Source: Owenweeksia sp048267305
GTDB lineage: Bacteria; Bacteroidota; Bacteroidia; Flavobacteriales; Schleiferiaceae
Assembly (NCBI GenBank): GCA_048267305.1
Contig: JBLWXT010000021.1
Location: 6,705-70,704, forward strand
Direction of reading: 5' to 3'
DNA: 64,000 nucleotides
Part shown: positions 24,891-34,600 of the stretch, piece after piece
Position numbering within the stretch: position 1 is the first letter of the stretch
Layout: each line of letters begins with the position of its first letter
Position numbers and translations under genes: made by a program
The notes under the pieces: model-generated
The model's input: only the letters and a program-made list of their open reading frames with translations
Told to the model about the DNA's origin: nothing
The model's database searches: none

Positions 24891-25442
24891 ATGAGCGACA
24901 ATGGAAAAAAATGGTATGTGATCAGAGCGATCTCTGGTCAGGAGAACAAAATCAAATCTTATATAGAAAATGAGATTGAATTTGAAAATCTTCTTGACTA
25001 TTTTGGTCAGATACTGGTTCCAACAGAAAAAGTATATCAAATCCGTAACGGAAAAAAGGTAAGTAAGGAACGTAACTACTTTCCTGGTTATATAATGATA
25101 GAAGCCAACCTGGTTGGTGAGTTGGTACACACAATTAAGAGTGTACCAGGCGTAATTGGTTTCCTTGGTGAAACTAAGGGCGGGGATCCCGTTCCCTTAA
25201 GGATGGCCGAGGTTAACCGTATGTTGGGTAAGGTTGATGAACTTACCGAGATTGATGAAAAAATCAATATACCTTTTATAGTTGGCGAAACTGTTAAGGT
25301 TATTGACGGTCCGTTTAACGGATTTAATGGTACGATTGAGAAGATAAATGAAGAGAAGCGCAAGCTTGAGGTGATGGTGAAAATCTTCGGTCGTAAAACA
25401 CCTTTGGAACTTAGCTATATGCAAGTTGAAAAGGAAGGATAG
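24891..25442 (+). CDS. nusG: Transcription termination/antitermination protein NusG
   Basis: A 183-residue protein with the NGN domain (KKWYVIRAISGQENKIKSYI; FPGYIMIEANL; VPGVIGFLG) and a C-terminal KOW domain (VKVIDGPFNGFNGTIEKINE). NusG binds the RNA polymerase clamp, reduces pausing and links transcription to translation or Rho. It follows secE by 19 bases and precedes rplK, the standard order. Confidence 0.97.
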   Translation: MSDNGKKWYVIRAISGQENKIKSYIENEIEFENLLDYFGQILVPTEKVYQIRNGKKVSKERNYFPGYIMIEANLVGELVHTIKSVPGVIGFLGETKGGDPVPLRMAEVNRMLGKVDELTEIDEKINIPFIVGETVKVIDGPFNGFNGTIEKINEEKRKLEVMVKIFGRKTPLELSYMQVEKEG

Positions 25443-25526
25443 GAATTAGAATGTGAGCTCTATAAAGTCCGGAAGCTTCCAGTCCGGCATTGGTTGACGA
25501 GTTTTTTAAAATAATAGAAATAGAAA

Positions 25527-25964
25527 ATGGCTAAAGAAGTAAGCGCTTTAATCAAGCTTCAGGTAAGAGGTGGTGCTGCTAATCCTGCGCCTCCGGTAGG
25601 ACCTGCATTAGGTGCGAAGGGCGTAAATATAATGGAGTTCTGTAAGCAGTTTAATGCTAGAACCCAGGATAAGCAAGGAAAGATATTGCCAGTTCTCATT
25701 ACTGTATATGCAGATAAGTCTTTTGAATTTGTAATCAAAACGCCTCCTGCTGCCGTACAACTTATGGAAGCTGCCAAACTTAAGAAAGGTTCGCCAGTGA
25801 GCAACCTTCAAAAAGTTGGAAAGGTAACCTGGGAACAGGTAAGAGCTATTGCAGATGATAAGATGGCTGACCTTAATGCATTTACACCTGAGTCGGCCAT
25901 GAAAATGGTTGCTGGTACTGCACGTAGTATGGGAATTACCGTAACTGGCCCCAAACCATTTTAA
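25527..25964 (+). CDS. rplK: 50S ribosomal protein uL11
   Basis: A 145-residue protein, family length. N-terminal KLQVRGGAANPAPPVGPALG with the flexible proline-rich thiostrepton-binding segment, and the C-terminal rRNA-binding end VAGTARSMGITVTG. It forms the base of the L7/L12 stalk. 84 bases of untranslated sequence separate it from nusG; I see only a weak hairpin there. Confidence 0.98.
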   Translation: MAKEVSALIKLQVRGGAANPAPPVGPALGAKGVNIMEFCKQFNARTQDKQGKILPVLITVYADKSFEFVIKTPPAAVQLMEAAKLKKGSPVSNLQKVGKVTWEQVRAIADDKMADLNAFTPESAMKMVAGTARSMGITVTGPKPF

Positions 25965-25984
25965 TCCATATAAAGATTTAAGAA

Positions 25985-26674
25985 ATGGCTGGAATTAGCA
26001 AGAAAAGAAAAGAAGTACTTGCCAAGTTGGATACAAACAAATCGTATTCTCTTGAAGATGCAAGTGCATTGGTTAAGGATATTTCCACTACCAAATTTGA
26101 CGCGTCAATTGACCTTGCAGTAAGGTTAGGTGTTGATCCACGTAAGGCAAACCAAATGGTGCGCGGTGTGGTAACCCTTCCTCATGGTACAGGTAAGGAT
26201 GTAAAAGTATTGGCTCTGGTAACTCCTGATAAAGAACAGGAAGCAAAGGATGCTGGTGCTGATTACGCTGGTCTTGACGAATATATCGAAAAGATCAAAG
26301 GTGGTTGGACAGATGTTGATGTGATTGTAACCATGCCTAGCGTTATGGGTAAAATTGGTCCATTAGGTAGAGTATTAGGCCCTCGTGGTTTGATGCCAAA
26401 CCCAAAGACCGGTACCGTAACTATGGATGTTGCAAAAGCAGTATCTGATGTAAAAGCTGGTAAGATTGACTTTAAGGTTGATCGCTACGGAATTATTCAT
26501 GCTTCTGTTGGTAAAGTGTCTTTTGAGCAAAACAAGATTAAGGAGAATTCAGAAGAACTACTGAAAACTCTGCTTCGTATGAAGCCTTCTTCCTCAAAAG
26601 GTGCCTACATCAAAAGTATTAGTATGAGTAGTACCATGAGTCCTGGCATTGCTATAGATGCTAAATCTATCTAA
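25985..26674 (+). CDS. rplA: 50S ribosomal protein uL1
   Basis: A 229-residue protein with IDLAVRLGVDPRKANQMVRG, the GRVLGPRGLMPNPKTGTVT motif that contacts 23S rRNA, and a C-terminal SSSKGAYIKSISMSSTMSPG. It forms the L1 stalk that guides deacylated tRNA from the E site, and in many bacteria represses its own operon by binding a leader; no clear mimic of its rRNA site was recognised here. Follows rplK by 20 bases. Confidence 0.98.
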   Translation: MAGISKKRKEVLAKLDTNKSYSLEDASALVKDISTTKFDASIDLAVRLGVDPRKANQMVRGVVTLPHGTGKDVKVLALVTPDKEQEAKDAGADYAGLDEYIEKIKGGWTDVDVIVTMPSVMGKIGPLGRVLGPRGLMPNPKTGTVTMDVAKAVSDVKAGKIDFKVDRYGIIHASVGKVSFEQNKIKENSEELLKTLLRMKPSSSKGAYIKSISMSSTMSPGIAIDAKSI

Positions 26675-26693
26675 TCAGTAAAGAGATCAGAAA

Positions 26694-27215
26694 ATGACCA
26701 GAGAAGAAAAAAACAAGGAAATAGAAGTACTTACCGAAGTACTTAAGAATACCAATATCCTATACGTAGCTGACCTTGCCGGTCTTAATGCTGAGCAATC
26801 AAGCAGCCTGCGTAGACTTTGCTTCAAAAATGGAGTAAAGATTAATGTGGTGAAAAACACCCTGCTAAAGAAAGCAATGGAGCGTTCTGAGAAGAACTTC
26901 GAGGAACTATATCCAACGCTTAAGGGTAACACCAGTATCATGGTTTCGGAAACCAGCAATGCACCTGCAAAACTCATTAAGGATTTCAGAAAGAAAGCTG
27001 AAAGACCTCTTTTGAAAGGGGCATATGTGGACGAGGCTATTTTTATAGGCGACAATCAACTGGAAGCTTTAGTTTCTTTGAAATCCAAAGAAGAGCTTAT
27101 CGGAGACGTTATCGCACTGCTGCAATCTCCTGCTAAAAATGTTATCTCTGCTCTTAAGAGTGGTCAAAACACTATAGCTGGTCTTGTAAAGACCTTGGAA
27201 GAGCGCGCGGCTTAA
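26694..27215 (+). CDS. rplJ: 50S ribosomal protein uL10
   Basis: A 173-residue protein: N-terminal rRNA-binding part (LTEVLKNTNILYVADLAGLN, LRRLCFKNGVKINVVKNTLL) and a C-terminal helix (AGLVKTLEERAA end) that anchors L7/L12 dimers. Located between rplA and rplL with 19 and 71 bases of spacing. Confidence 0.97.
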   Translation: MTREEKNKEIEVLTEVLKNTNILYVADLAGLNAEQSSSLRRLCFKNGVKINVVKNTLLKKAMERSEKNFEELYPTLKGNTSIMVSETSNAPAKLIKDFRKKAERPLLKGAYVDEAIFIGDNQLEALVSLKSKEELIGDVIALLQSPAKNVISALKSGQNTIAGLVKTLEERAA

Positions 27216-27286
27216 CAACAGAGTACGCACTCAGCTTCATTTTTATTTAAGCGTAATTATAAATCAAATTTTTAAAAAGTACCAAA

Positions 27287-27664
27287 ATGGCGGATATTAA
27301 AGAATTAGCCGAACAGCTTGTAAACCTTACAGTAAAAGAAGTTAGCGAATTAGCAGACTTTCTTAAAGAGGAGTATGGCATCGAGCCTGCTGCTGCAGCT
27401 GTTGCTGTTGCGGGTCCTGCAGCTGGTGGCGAAGCCGGTGGAGCAGACGAGAAAACCGAATTTGACGTGATCCTTAAGGCAGCTGGTAGCTCTAAGCTAG
27501 CAGTAGTTAAGCTTGTAAAAGAGCTTACAGGATTAGGTCTTAAAGAAGCGAAGGAACTTGTAGACGGAGCTCCTAAGCCTCTTAAAGAAGGTGTAGCAAA
27601 AGACGAAGCAGAAGCACTTAAAACTCAGTTGGAAGAGGCAGGTGCTGAAGTTGAGATTAAGTAA
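27287..27664 (+). CDS. rplL: 50S ribosomal protein bL12
   Basis: A 125-residue acidic protein. Dimerising N-terminal domain, an alanine/glycine-rich hinge (AAAAVAVAGPAAGGEAGG, about residues 35-53), and the globular factor-binding domain EKTEFDVILKAAGSSKLAVV with GLGLKEAKELVDGAPKPLKE. It recruits and activates translational GTPases. A hairpin (27687-27731) sits between this gene and rpoB. Confidence 0.98.
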   Translation: MADIKELAEQLVNLTVKEVSELADFLKEEYGIEPAAAAVAVAGPAAGGEAGGADEKTEFDVILKAAGSSKLAVVKLVKELTGLGLKEAKELVDGAPKPLKEGVAKDEAEALKTQLEEAGAEVEIK

Positions 27665-27686
27665 TCTCAGCAGCTTTTAAAATCAC

Positions 27687-27736
27687 GGTTTAGGTCTTCA
27701 TCCCGAAAATGCGGGATGATAGGCCTAAACCCTTTT
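27687..27736 (+). terminator. Two-part hairpin between rplL and rpoB (possible attenuator)
   Basis: Outer arms GGTTTAGG (27687-27694) and CCTAAACC (27724-27731); inner arms CATCCCG (27699-27705) and CGGGATG (27712-27718). Followed by CTTTTG, a weak T tract. Position matches the partial terminator known between rplL and rpoB in E. coli. Confidence 0.6.
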
Positions 27737-27765
27737 GTGTTTATTTTAACTTTATTTAATTCCAG

Positions 27766-30700
27766 ATGTCCAAAAACCCAGTTACAAAAAATCTTGAGGA
27801 AAGAATCCATTTTGCTTCGATCAAAAATGCGTTTGATTATCCCGACTTTTTGGATATTCAATTACAGTCTTTCCACGATTTTTTTCAGCTTGATACTAAA
27901 CCGGATGATAGAGGTGATGAAGGGCTGTATAAGACGTTTAGTGAAAACTTTCCCATTACCGATGCAAGAAACCAATTTGTACTGGAGTTTCTTGACTATT
28001 TCATCGATCCTCCCCGCTATAGCGAAGAGGAGTGTATAGAAAGAGGACTGACTTTTAGCGTACCGCTTAAAGCAAGATTGAAATTATACTGTACCGATCC
28101 TGAGCATGAGGATTTTGAAACTATCGTGCAGGATGTATATTTAGGTACAATCCCCTATATGACCCCTCGTGGAACGTTTGTGGTAAACGGAGCCGAAAGG
28201 GTTGTGGTATCTCAGCTTCACCGTTCTCCTGGTGTATTCTTTGGCCAAAGCTACCACGCCAATGGTACTAAATTATATTCGGCTCGTATTATTCCCTTTA
28301 AAGGAAGCTGGATAGAATTTGCTACCGACATCAATAGCGTAATGTACGCTTATATTGATCGTAAAAAGAAATTACCCCTTACTACCTTGCTACGTGCAAT
28401 TGGTTACGAAAGGGATAAAGATATTCTTGAAATCTTTGACCTTGCAGAAGAAGTTAAAGTTTCAAAATCTGGGCTTAAAAAAGTACTTGGCAGAAAACTG
28501 GCTGCCCGTGTGCTTAAAACCTGGGTAGAGGATTTTGTTGATGAGGATACTGGTGAAGTAGTTTCAATTGAGCGTAACGAAGTTGTGCTTGATCGTGATA
28601 CTGTTTTGGAAAAAGACCACATCGATGAGATAGTTGATGCCGATGTTCAAACCATCCTTCTTCATAAGGAGGATATTGAAGCTTCGGAATTTTCCATTAT
28701 CCACAATACCTTACAAAAGGATCCAACCAACTCTGAAAAGGAAGCTGTAGAACACATCTACCGTCAGCTGAGAAACGCTGAGCCACCAGATGAGGAAACT
28801 GCCCGTGGAATTATAGACAAGCTTTTCTTCTCTGAGCAACGCTACAACCTTGGGGAAGTAGGTCGCTACAGATTGAACAAAAAGCTGGGTCTTGACATTA
28901 CAGCTGATAAACAGGTACTGACTAAGGATGATATCCTAAGTATTGTAAAGTATCTTATTGAACTTATAAACTCTAAAGCTGAAGTGGATGATATTGACCA
29001 CTTGAGCAACAGACGTGTGCGTACCGTAGGTGAGCAGATGGCCAATCAATTTGGTGTAGGTCTTGCCCGTATGGCTCGTACCATTCGTGAGCGTATGAAT
29101 GTGCGTGACAACGAGGTGTTTACTCCTATAGATTTGATTAACGCGAAGACACTTTCTTCTGTAATCAACTCTTTCTTCGGTACCAACCAGCTTTCTCAGT
29201 TCATGGATCAAACCAATCCATTGGCCGAGATTACGCACAAACGTAGATTGTCTGCATTAGGACCCGGTGGTCTGTCTCGTGAAAGAGCAGGTTTTGAGGT
29301 ACGTGATGTTCACTATACTCACTACGGTCGCCTTTGTCCAATCGAAACTCCTGAAGGTCCAAACATTGGTTTGATATCTTCAATGTGTGTTTACGCTAAG
29401 GTTAACAAAATGGGATTCCTTGAAACTCCTTACCGTAAGGTAACTGAAGGTAAAGTGAATTTTAGCGAAAGCCCCGTTTACCTAAGTGCAGAGGAAGAAG
29501 AAGAAAAAGTAATTGCACAGGCCAATGCGCCTGTGGCTGATGATGGTCATTTTGAAAATGACCGTGTAAAGGTGCGTGATGAGGCAGATTATCCATTGAT
29601 CGAACCTACCAAGGTGGATTATATGGATGTATCTCCAAACCAGATTGCATCTATTTCGGCATCGCTTATTCCATTTTTGGAGCATGATGATGCGAACCGT
29701 GCATTGATGGGATCAAACATGATGCGTCAGGCCGTACCATTGTTACGTCCTGAAGCTCCTATCGTAGGTACAGGTCTTGAAGGCCGCGTGGCTTCCGATA
29801 GTCGTGTATTGATTAATGCCGAGGGAGATGGTGAGGTTGAGTATGTAGATGCAGATACCATTACCATTAAGTATGAGCGCACTGATGATGATCGTCTTGT
29901 AAGCTTTGAGGATGACTCTAAAACTTACAACCTGGTTAAATTCCGTAAAACGAATCAAGGTACTTGTATCAACATTAAGCCTGCGGTTGTTAAAGGCGAG
30001 AAGGTGAGAAAAGGACAGGTACTGTGTGAAGGATATGCCACTGAAAAAGGAGAATTGGCGCTGGGTAGAAATATGCAGGTTGCCTTTATGCCCTGGAAAG
30101 GTTACAACTTTGAGGATGCCATCGTAATCTCGGAAAGAGTGGTGCGTGAGGATGTATTTACCTCTATCCACATTGATGAGTATTCACTGGATGTAAGAGA
30201 TACCAAACTCGGTGCTGAAGAGCTTACCGCTGATATCCCTAACGTAAGTGAAGATGCTACCCGTGATCTTGATGAAAACGGTATTATCCGCATCGGAGCA
30301 GAAGTTAAGGCAGGCGATATCCTTATTGGTAAGATCACTCCAAAAGGAGAATCTGATCCTACACCGGAAGAAAAATTACTACGTGCCATATTTGGTGATA
30401 AGGCTGGTGATGTTAAAGATGCCTCACTTAAAGCTTCTCCATCATTGATGGGTGTGGTAATCGATAAGAAACTTTTCTCCAGATCTGTAAAGGATAAAAA
30501 GGCACGTCAGGCTGATAAAGACCTGCTTGAAAAACTGGATGACGAGTTTAACATGAAGGTGGAAACTATCCGCCAGAAGTTCCTGGAAAAACTGAATATT
30601 CTTGTTGCTGGTAAAACCAGTCAGGGTGTGAAGAACGACCTTAATGAGGAAGTTATTCCAAAGGGAACCAAGTTTACCCAGAAAATTCTTAACAGTATTG

Positions 30701-31590
30701 ATGACTTTACCCGCATTACAGGTGGAGTATGGACTACAGATGATGATAAGAATGACTTGATCACTACTCTTATTCACAATTATAAGATTAGAGTAACTGA
30801 TGTTTTGGGTGCTTACAAACGTGAGAAATTTGCTATCAGTATTGGTGATGAATTGCCATCCGGTATTGTGAAAATGGCCAAAGTTTACATCGCTAAAAAG
30901 CGTAAGCTTAAAGTAGGTGATAAAATGGCCGGACGTCACGGTAACAAAGGTATCGTTGCTAAGATTGTACGCGATGAGGATATGCCATTCCTTGAGGATG
31001 GAACTCCTGTAGATATCGTATTGAACCCACTGGGTGTACCATCTCGTATGAACATCGGTCAGATTTATGAAACCGTGCTGGGCTGGGCTGGTAAAAAGCT
31101 TGGTAAAAAGTTCGCTACTCCGATTTTTGACGGTGCTTCTATTGATGATATTAATAAATACACCGAGGAAGCTGGTATTCCACAATTCGGACACACCTTC
31201 CTTTATGATGGTGGTACCGGAGAGCGTTTCCACCAGGCTGCATCAGTAGGTATTATTTATATGCTGAAACTGGGGCACATGGTGGATGACAAGATGCACG
31301 CACGTTCCATTGGGCCTTACTCGCTTATTACGCAACAACCATTGGGTGGTAAAGCTCAGTTTGGAGGTCAGCGTTTTGGAGAGATGGAGGTTTGGGCTCT
31401 TGAAGCATTTGGTGCTTCTAACATCCTTCGCGAAATTTTGACTGTGAAGTCGGATGACGTGGTAGGTAGAGCAAAAACCTATGAAACCATTGTGAAGGGA
31501 GAACCAATGCCCGAACCGGGTATTCCTGAATCATTCAATGTGTTGTTACACGAATTGAATGGTCTTGGTTTGAAAATCACCCTGGATTAA
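27766..31590 (+). CDS. rpoB: DNA-directed RNA polymerase subunit beta
   Basis: A 1274-residue protein. Rifampicin region: GTNQLSQFMDQTNPLAEITHKRRLSALGPGGLSR split over about residues 468-502; all residues look rifampicin-sensitive. Later landmarks: GRNMQVAFMPWKGYNFEDAI, KVGDKMAGRHGNKGIVAKIV, and the C-terminal QPLGGKAQFGGQRFGEMEVW. Forms one pincer of the polymerase and half of the catalytic centre. Followed by rpoC after 33 bases. The lineage-typical acidic insertion region around 570-620 is present. Confidence 0.99.
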   Translation: MSKNPVTKNLEERIHFASIKNAFDYPDFLDIQLQSFHDFFQLDTKPDDRGDEGLYKTFSENFPITDARNQFVLEFLDYFIDPPRYSEEECIERGLTFSVPLKARLKLYCTDPEHEDFETIVQDVYLGTIPYMTPRGTFVVNGAERVVVSQLHRSPGVFFGQSYHANGTKLYSARIIPFKGSWIEFATDINSVMYAYIDRKKKLPLTTLLRAIGYERDKDILEIFDLAEEVKVSKSGLKKVLGRKLAARVLKTWVEDFVDEDTGEVVSIERNEVVLDRDTVLEKDHIDEIVDADVQTILLHKEDIEASEFSIIHNTLQKDPTNSEKEAVEHIYRQLRNAEPPDEETARGIIDKLFFSEQRYNLGEVGRYRLNKKLGLDITADKQVLTKDDILSIVKYLIELINSKAEVDDIDHLSNRRVRTVGEQMANQFGVGLARMARTIRERMNVRDNEVFTPIDLINAKTLSSVINSFFGTNQLSQFMDQTNPLAEITHKRRLSALGPGGLSRERAGFEVRDVHYTHYGRLCPIETPEGPNIGLISSMCVYAKVNKMGFLETPYRKVTEGKVNFSESPVYLSAEEEEEKVIAQANAPVADDGHFENDRVKVRDEADYPLIEPTKVDYMDVSPNQIASISASLIPFLEHDDANRALMGSNMMRQAVPLLRPEAPIVGTGLEGRVASDSRVLINAEGDGEVEYVDADTITIKYERTDDDRLVSFEDDSKTYNLVKFRKTNQGTCINIKPAVVKGEKVRKGQVLCEGYATEKGELALGRNMQVAFMPWKGYNFEDAIVISERVVREDVFTSIHIDEYSLDVRDTKLGAEELTADIPNVSEDATRDLDENGIIRIGAEVKAGDILIGKITPKGESDPTPEEKLLRAIFGDKAGDVKDASLKASPSLMGVVIDKKLFSRSVKDKKARQADKDLLEKLDDEFNMKVETIRQKFLEKLNILVAGKTSQGVKNDLNEEVIPKGTKFTQKILNSIDDFTRITGGVWTTDDDKNDLITTLIHNYKIRVTDVLGAYKREKFAISIGDELPSGIVKMAKVYIAKKRKLKVGDKMAGRHGNKGIVAKIVRDEDMPFLEDGTPVDIVLNPLGVPSRMNIGQIYETVLGWAGKKLGKKFATPIFDGASIDDINKYTEEAGIPQFGHTFLYDGGTGERFHQAASVGIIYMLKLGHMVDDKMHARSIGPYSLITQQPLGGKAQFGGQRFGEMEVWALEAFGASNILREILTVKSDDVVGRAKTYETIVKGEPMPEPGIPESFNVLLHELNGLGLKITLD

Positions 31591-31623
31591 TCATCATTTT
31601 TAAGAACTTAAGTTTCCGAACAA

Positions 31624-34600
31624 ATGGCTTTAAGGAAAAACGATAAACAAAATTATAACAGCAACTTCAAGAGCATTACGATAAGTCTTGCTTCTCCTGA
31701 ATTTCTTTTGGAGAGATCTCATGGTGAGGTGCTGAAACCAGAAACCATCAACTACCGTACTCACAAACCCGAGCGCGATGGTTTGTTCTGTGAGCGCATC
31801 TTCGGTCCTGTAAAGGATTTTGAATGTGCTTGTGGTAAGTACAAGCGTATCCGCTATAAGGGTATTGTTTGTGACCGTTGTGGAGTAGAGGTTACTGAGA
31901 AAAAAGTACGTAGAGAGCGTGTGGGTCACATCAATTTGGTGGTGCCTGTTGCGCATATCTGGTACTTTAAATCTCTTCCCAACAAAATTGGGTACTTGTT
32001 AGGCTTGCCTACCAAGAAGTTGGATATGATCATTTATTATGAGCGCTATGCTGTAATACAGGCTGGTATCGCTACTAAGCCTGATGGTAGTGCCCTTGAG
32101 TACATGGAGTATCTTACCGAAGAGGAGTATCTGGAAATTCTGGAACGCCTTCCAAGTGAAAACAACTATTTGGATGACAGCGACCCCAATAAGTTCATCG
32201 CCAAAATGGGTGCTGAAGCCCTTATTGAGCTTTTGTCGCGTTTGGATTTGGATCAGCTGTCTTATGACTTGCGTCACAAGGCCAGTACTGAAACCTCTCA
32301 GCAACGTAAGCAAGAGGCCCTTAAGCGTCTTCAGGTTGTGGAAGCTTTCCGTGATGCCAATACCCGCATCGAAAACCGCCCAGAGTGGATGATCGTGAAG
32401 GTGGTACCTGTTATTCCACCAGAACTTCGCCCATTGGTGCCGCTTGATGGTGGCCGTTTTGCTACATCCGATTTGAATGACCTGTACCGCAGGGTAATCA
32501 TTCGTAATAACCGTTTGAAGCGATTGGTGGAAATCAAGGCTCCGGAAGTAATTCTTCGTAACGAGAAGCGTATGCTTCAAGAAGCGGTGGATTCACTTTT
32601 TGACAATACACGTAAATCAAGTGCAGTAAAAACTGATAGCAACCGTGCTCTTAAATCCCTTTCTGATTCATTGAAAGGTAAGCAAGGTCGTTTCCGTCAA
32701 AACTTACTTGGTAAAAGGGTAGACTACTCTGCACGTTCGGTGATCGTTGTAGGTCCTGAAATGAAGTTGCACGAGTGTGGTCTTCCAAAAAATATGGCAG
32801 CAGAACTTTACAAGCCTTTTATCGTGCGTAAGCTGATTGAAAGAGGTATTGTAAAAACTGTAAAATCTGCCAAGAAGATTATAGACAAGCGCGAGCCTGT
32901 AGTATGGGATATCCTTGAGAACGTAATGAAAGGACACCCTGTATTACTAAACCGTGCCCCAACACTTCACCGTTTGGGTATTCAGGCTTTTCAACCAAAA
33001 CTTATTGAAGGTAAGGCTATACAGCTTCACCCATTGGCCACCACCGCATTTAACGCGGATTTTGATGGTGACCAAATGGCGGTGCACCTTCCATTAGGTT
33101 CGGCTGCAATTCTTGAAGCTCAGGTATTGATGTTGGCTTCACATAACATTTTGAACCCTGCAAACGGTTCTCCTATTACGGTACCTTCTCAGGACATGGT
33201 GCTTGGTCTTTATTATATGACCAAGAGCAGACCAAGTACCAAGGAGCATCCTATTAAAGGAGAAGGTCTTACTTTTTACTCTGATGAGGAAGTACAGATT
33301 GCCTTCAATGAAGGTCGTGTAGATCTTAACGCACCAATTAAAGTGCGTGCAAGAGTGCTTGGAGACGATGGTAACCTTACCATGAAAGTTATTGATACTT
33401 CTGTGGGTAGGGTTATGTTTAACCAGGTTGCACCTAAAAATGTACCCTTTATAAATGAGGTGCTTACTAAAAAGGCACTTAGAGAAATTATATCGGATAT
33501 CCTTAAGCAAACGGATATTCCTACCACCGCAAAATTCCTTGATGATATTAAGGAACTTGGCTATGGTAATGCATTCCGTGGTGGTCTTTCTTTCTCCCTT
33601 GGTGATATCATTATCCCGGAAGAAAAAGATGCACTGGTAAAAGATGCTGAAGATCAGATTGAGCAGATTTTAGGTAGCTATAACATGGGTCTTATTACCA
33701 ATAACGAACGTTATAATCAGGTAATTGACGTATGGACAAACACTAACGCCCGCCTTACTGAGCGCGCTATGCATCACTTGATTACTGACCGTCAGGGATT
33801 CAACCCCATCTATATGATGCTTGACTCTGGTGCGAGGGGATCTAAGGAGCAGATTCGTCAGCTCTCTGGTATGCGTGGTTTGATGGCTAAACCTCAAAAA
33901 TCCGGTTCCGGAGGTGGTGAGATTATCGAAAACCCGATTATCTCTAACTTTAAGGAAGGTCTTTCTATTCTTGAGTACTTTATTTCTACTCACGGTGCAC
34001 GTAAAGGACTTGCGGATACGGCCCTTAAAACGGCAGATGCTGGTTATCTAACACGTAGACTTGTGGATGTGGCGCAGGACGTTATTATTAACGAAGAAGA
34101 CTGTGGTACACTTAGAGGACTTGAGGTAACTGCACTTAAGAAAAACGAAGAGGTTGTAGAACCTCTATATGATAGAATTGTGGGACGTACTTCTCTTCAC
34201 GATGTAACTGACCCTGTTACAGGTGAAGTATATGTGAGGATTGGTGAGCTTATTTTAGAAGATGCCGCCCGCAAAATTGCTGATTCTCCGATTCAGATGG
34301 TTGAAGTACGCTCAGCACTTACCTGCGAAACCCAAAGAGGTATTTGTGGTAAATGTTATGGACGTAACCTGAGTAGCGGTAAAATGGTTCAACGTGGTGA
34401 AGCTGTAGGTGTAATTGCCGCACAATCCATTGGTGAACCGGGTACACAGCTTACACTTCGTACATTCCACGTGGGTGGTACTGCAGGTAACGTTGCCGAA
34501 GAGTCTTCCATTACTGCCAAGTTTGACGGTAAAATCGACTTTGAGGAATTACGTACCGTAACCGGAGAGGATAATGATGGAAACCAGGTAGAAATCGTTA

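Noticed and set aside
25443..25526. L1- or L11-binding leader before rplK
   Set aside because: Only a weak GGAAGCTTCC palindrome and short CCGG arms are visible; no convincing mimic of the rRNA binding site.
30442..31233. 263-codon antisense frame within rpoB
   Set aside because: It is complementary to the most conserved part of rpoB; no promoter or protein family is recognised, so it is a shadow of the real gene.
31999..32580. 193-codon antisense frame within rpoC
   Set aside because: Explained by codon bias of rpoC on the other strand; no supporting signal.
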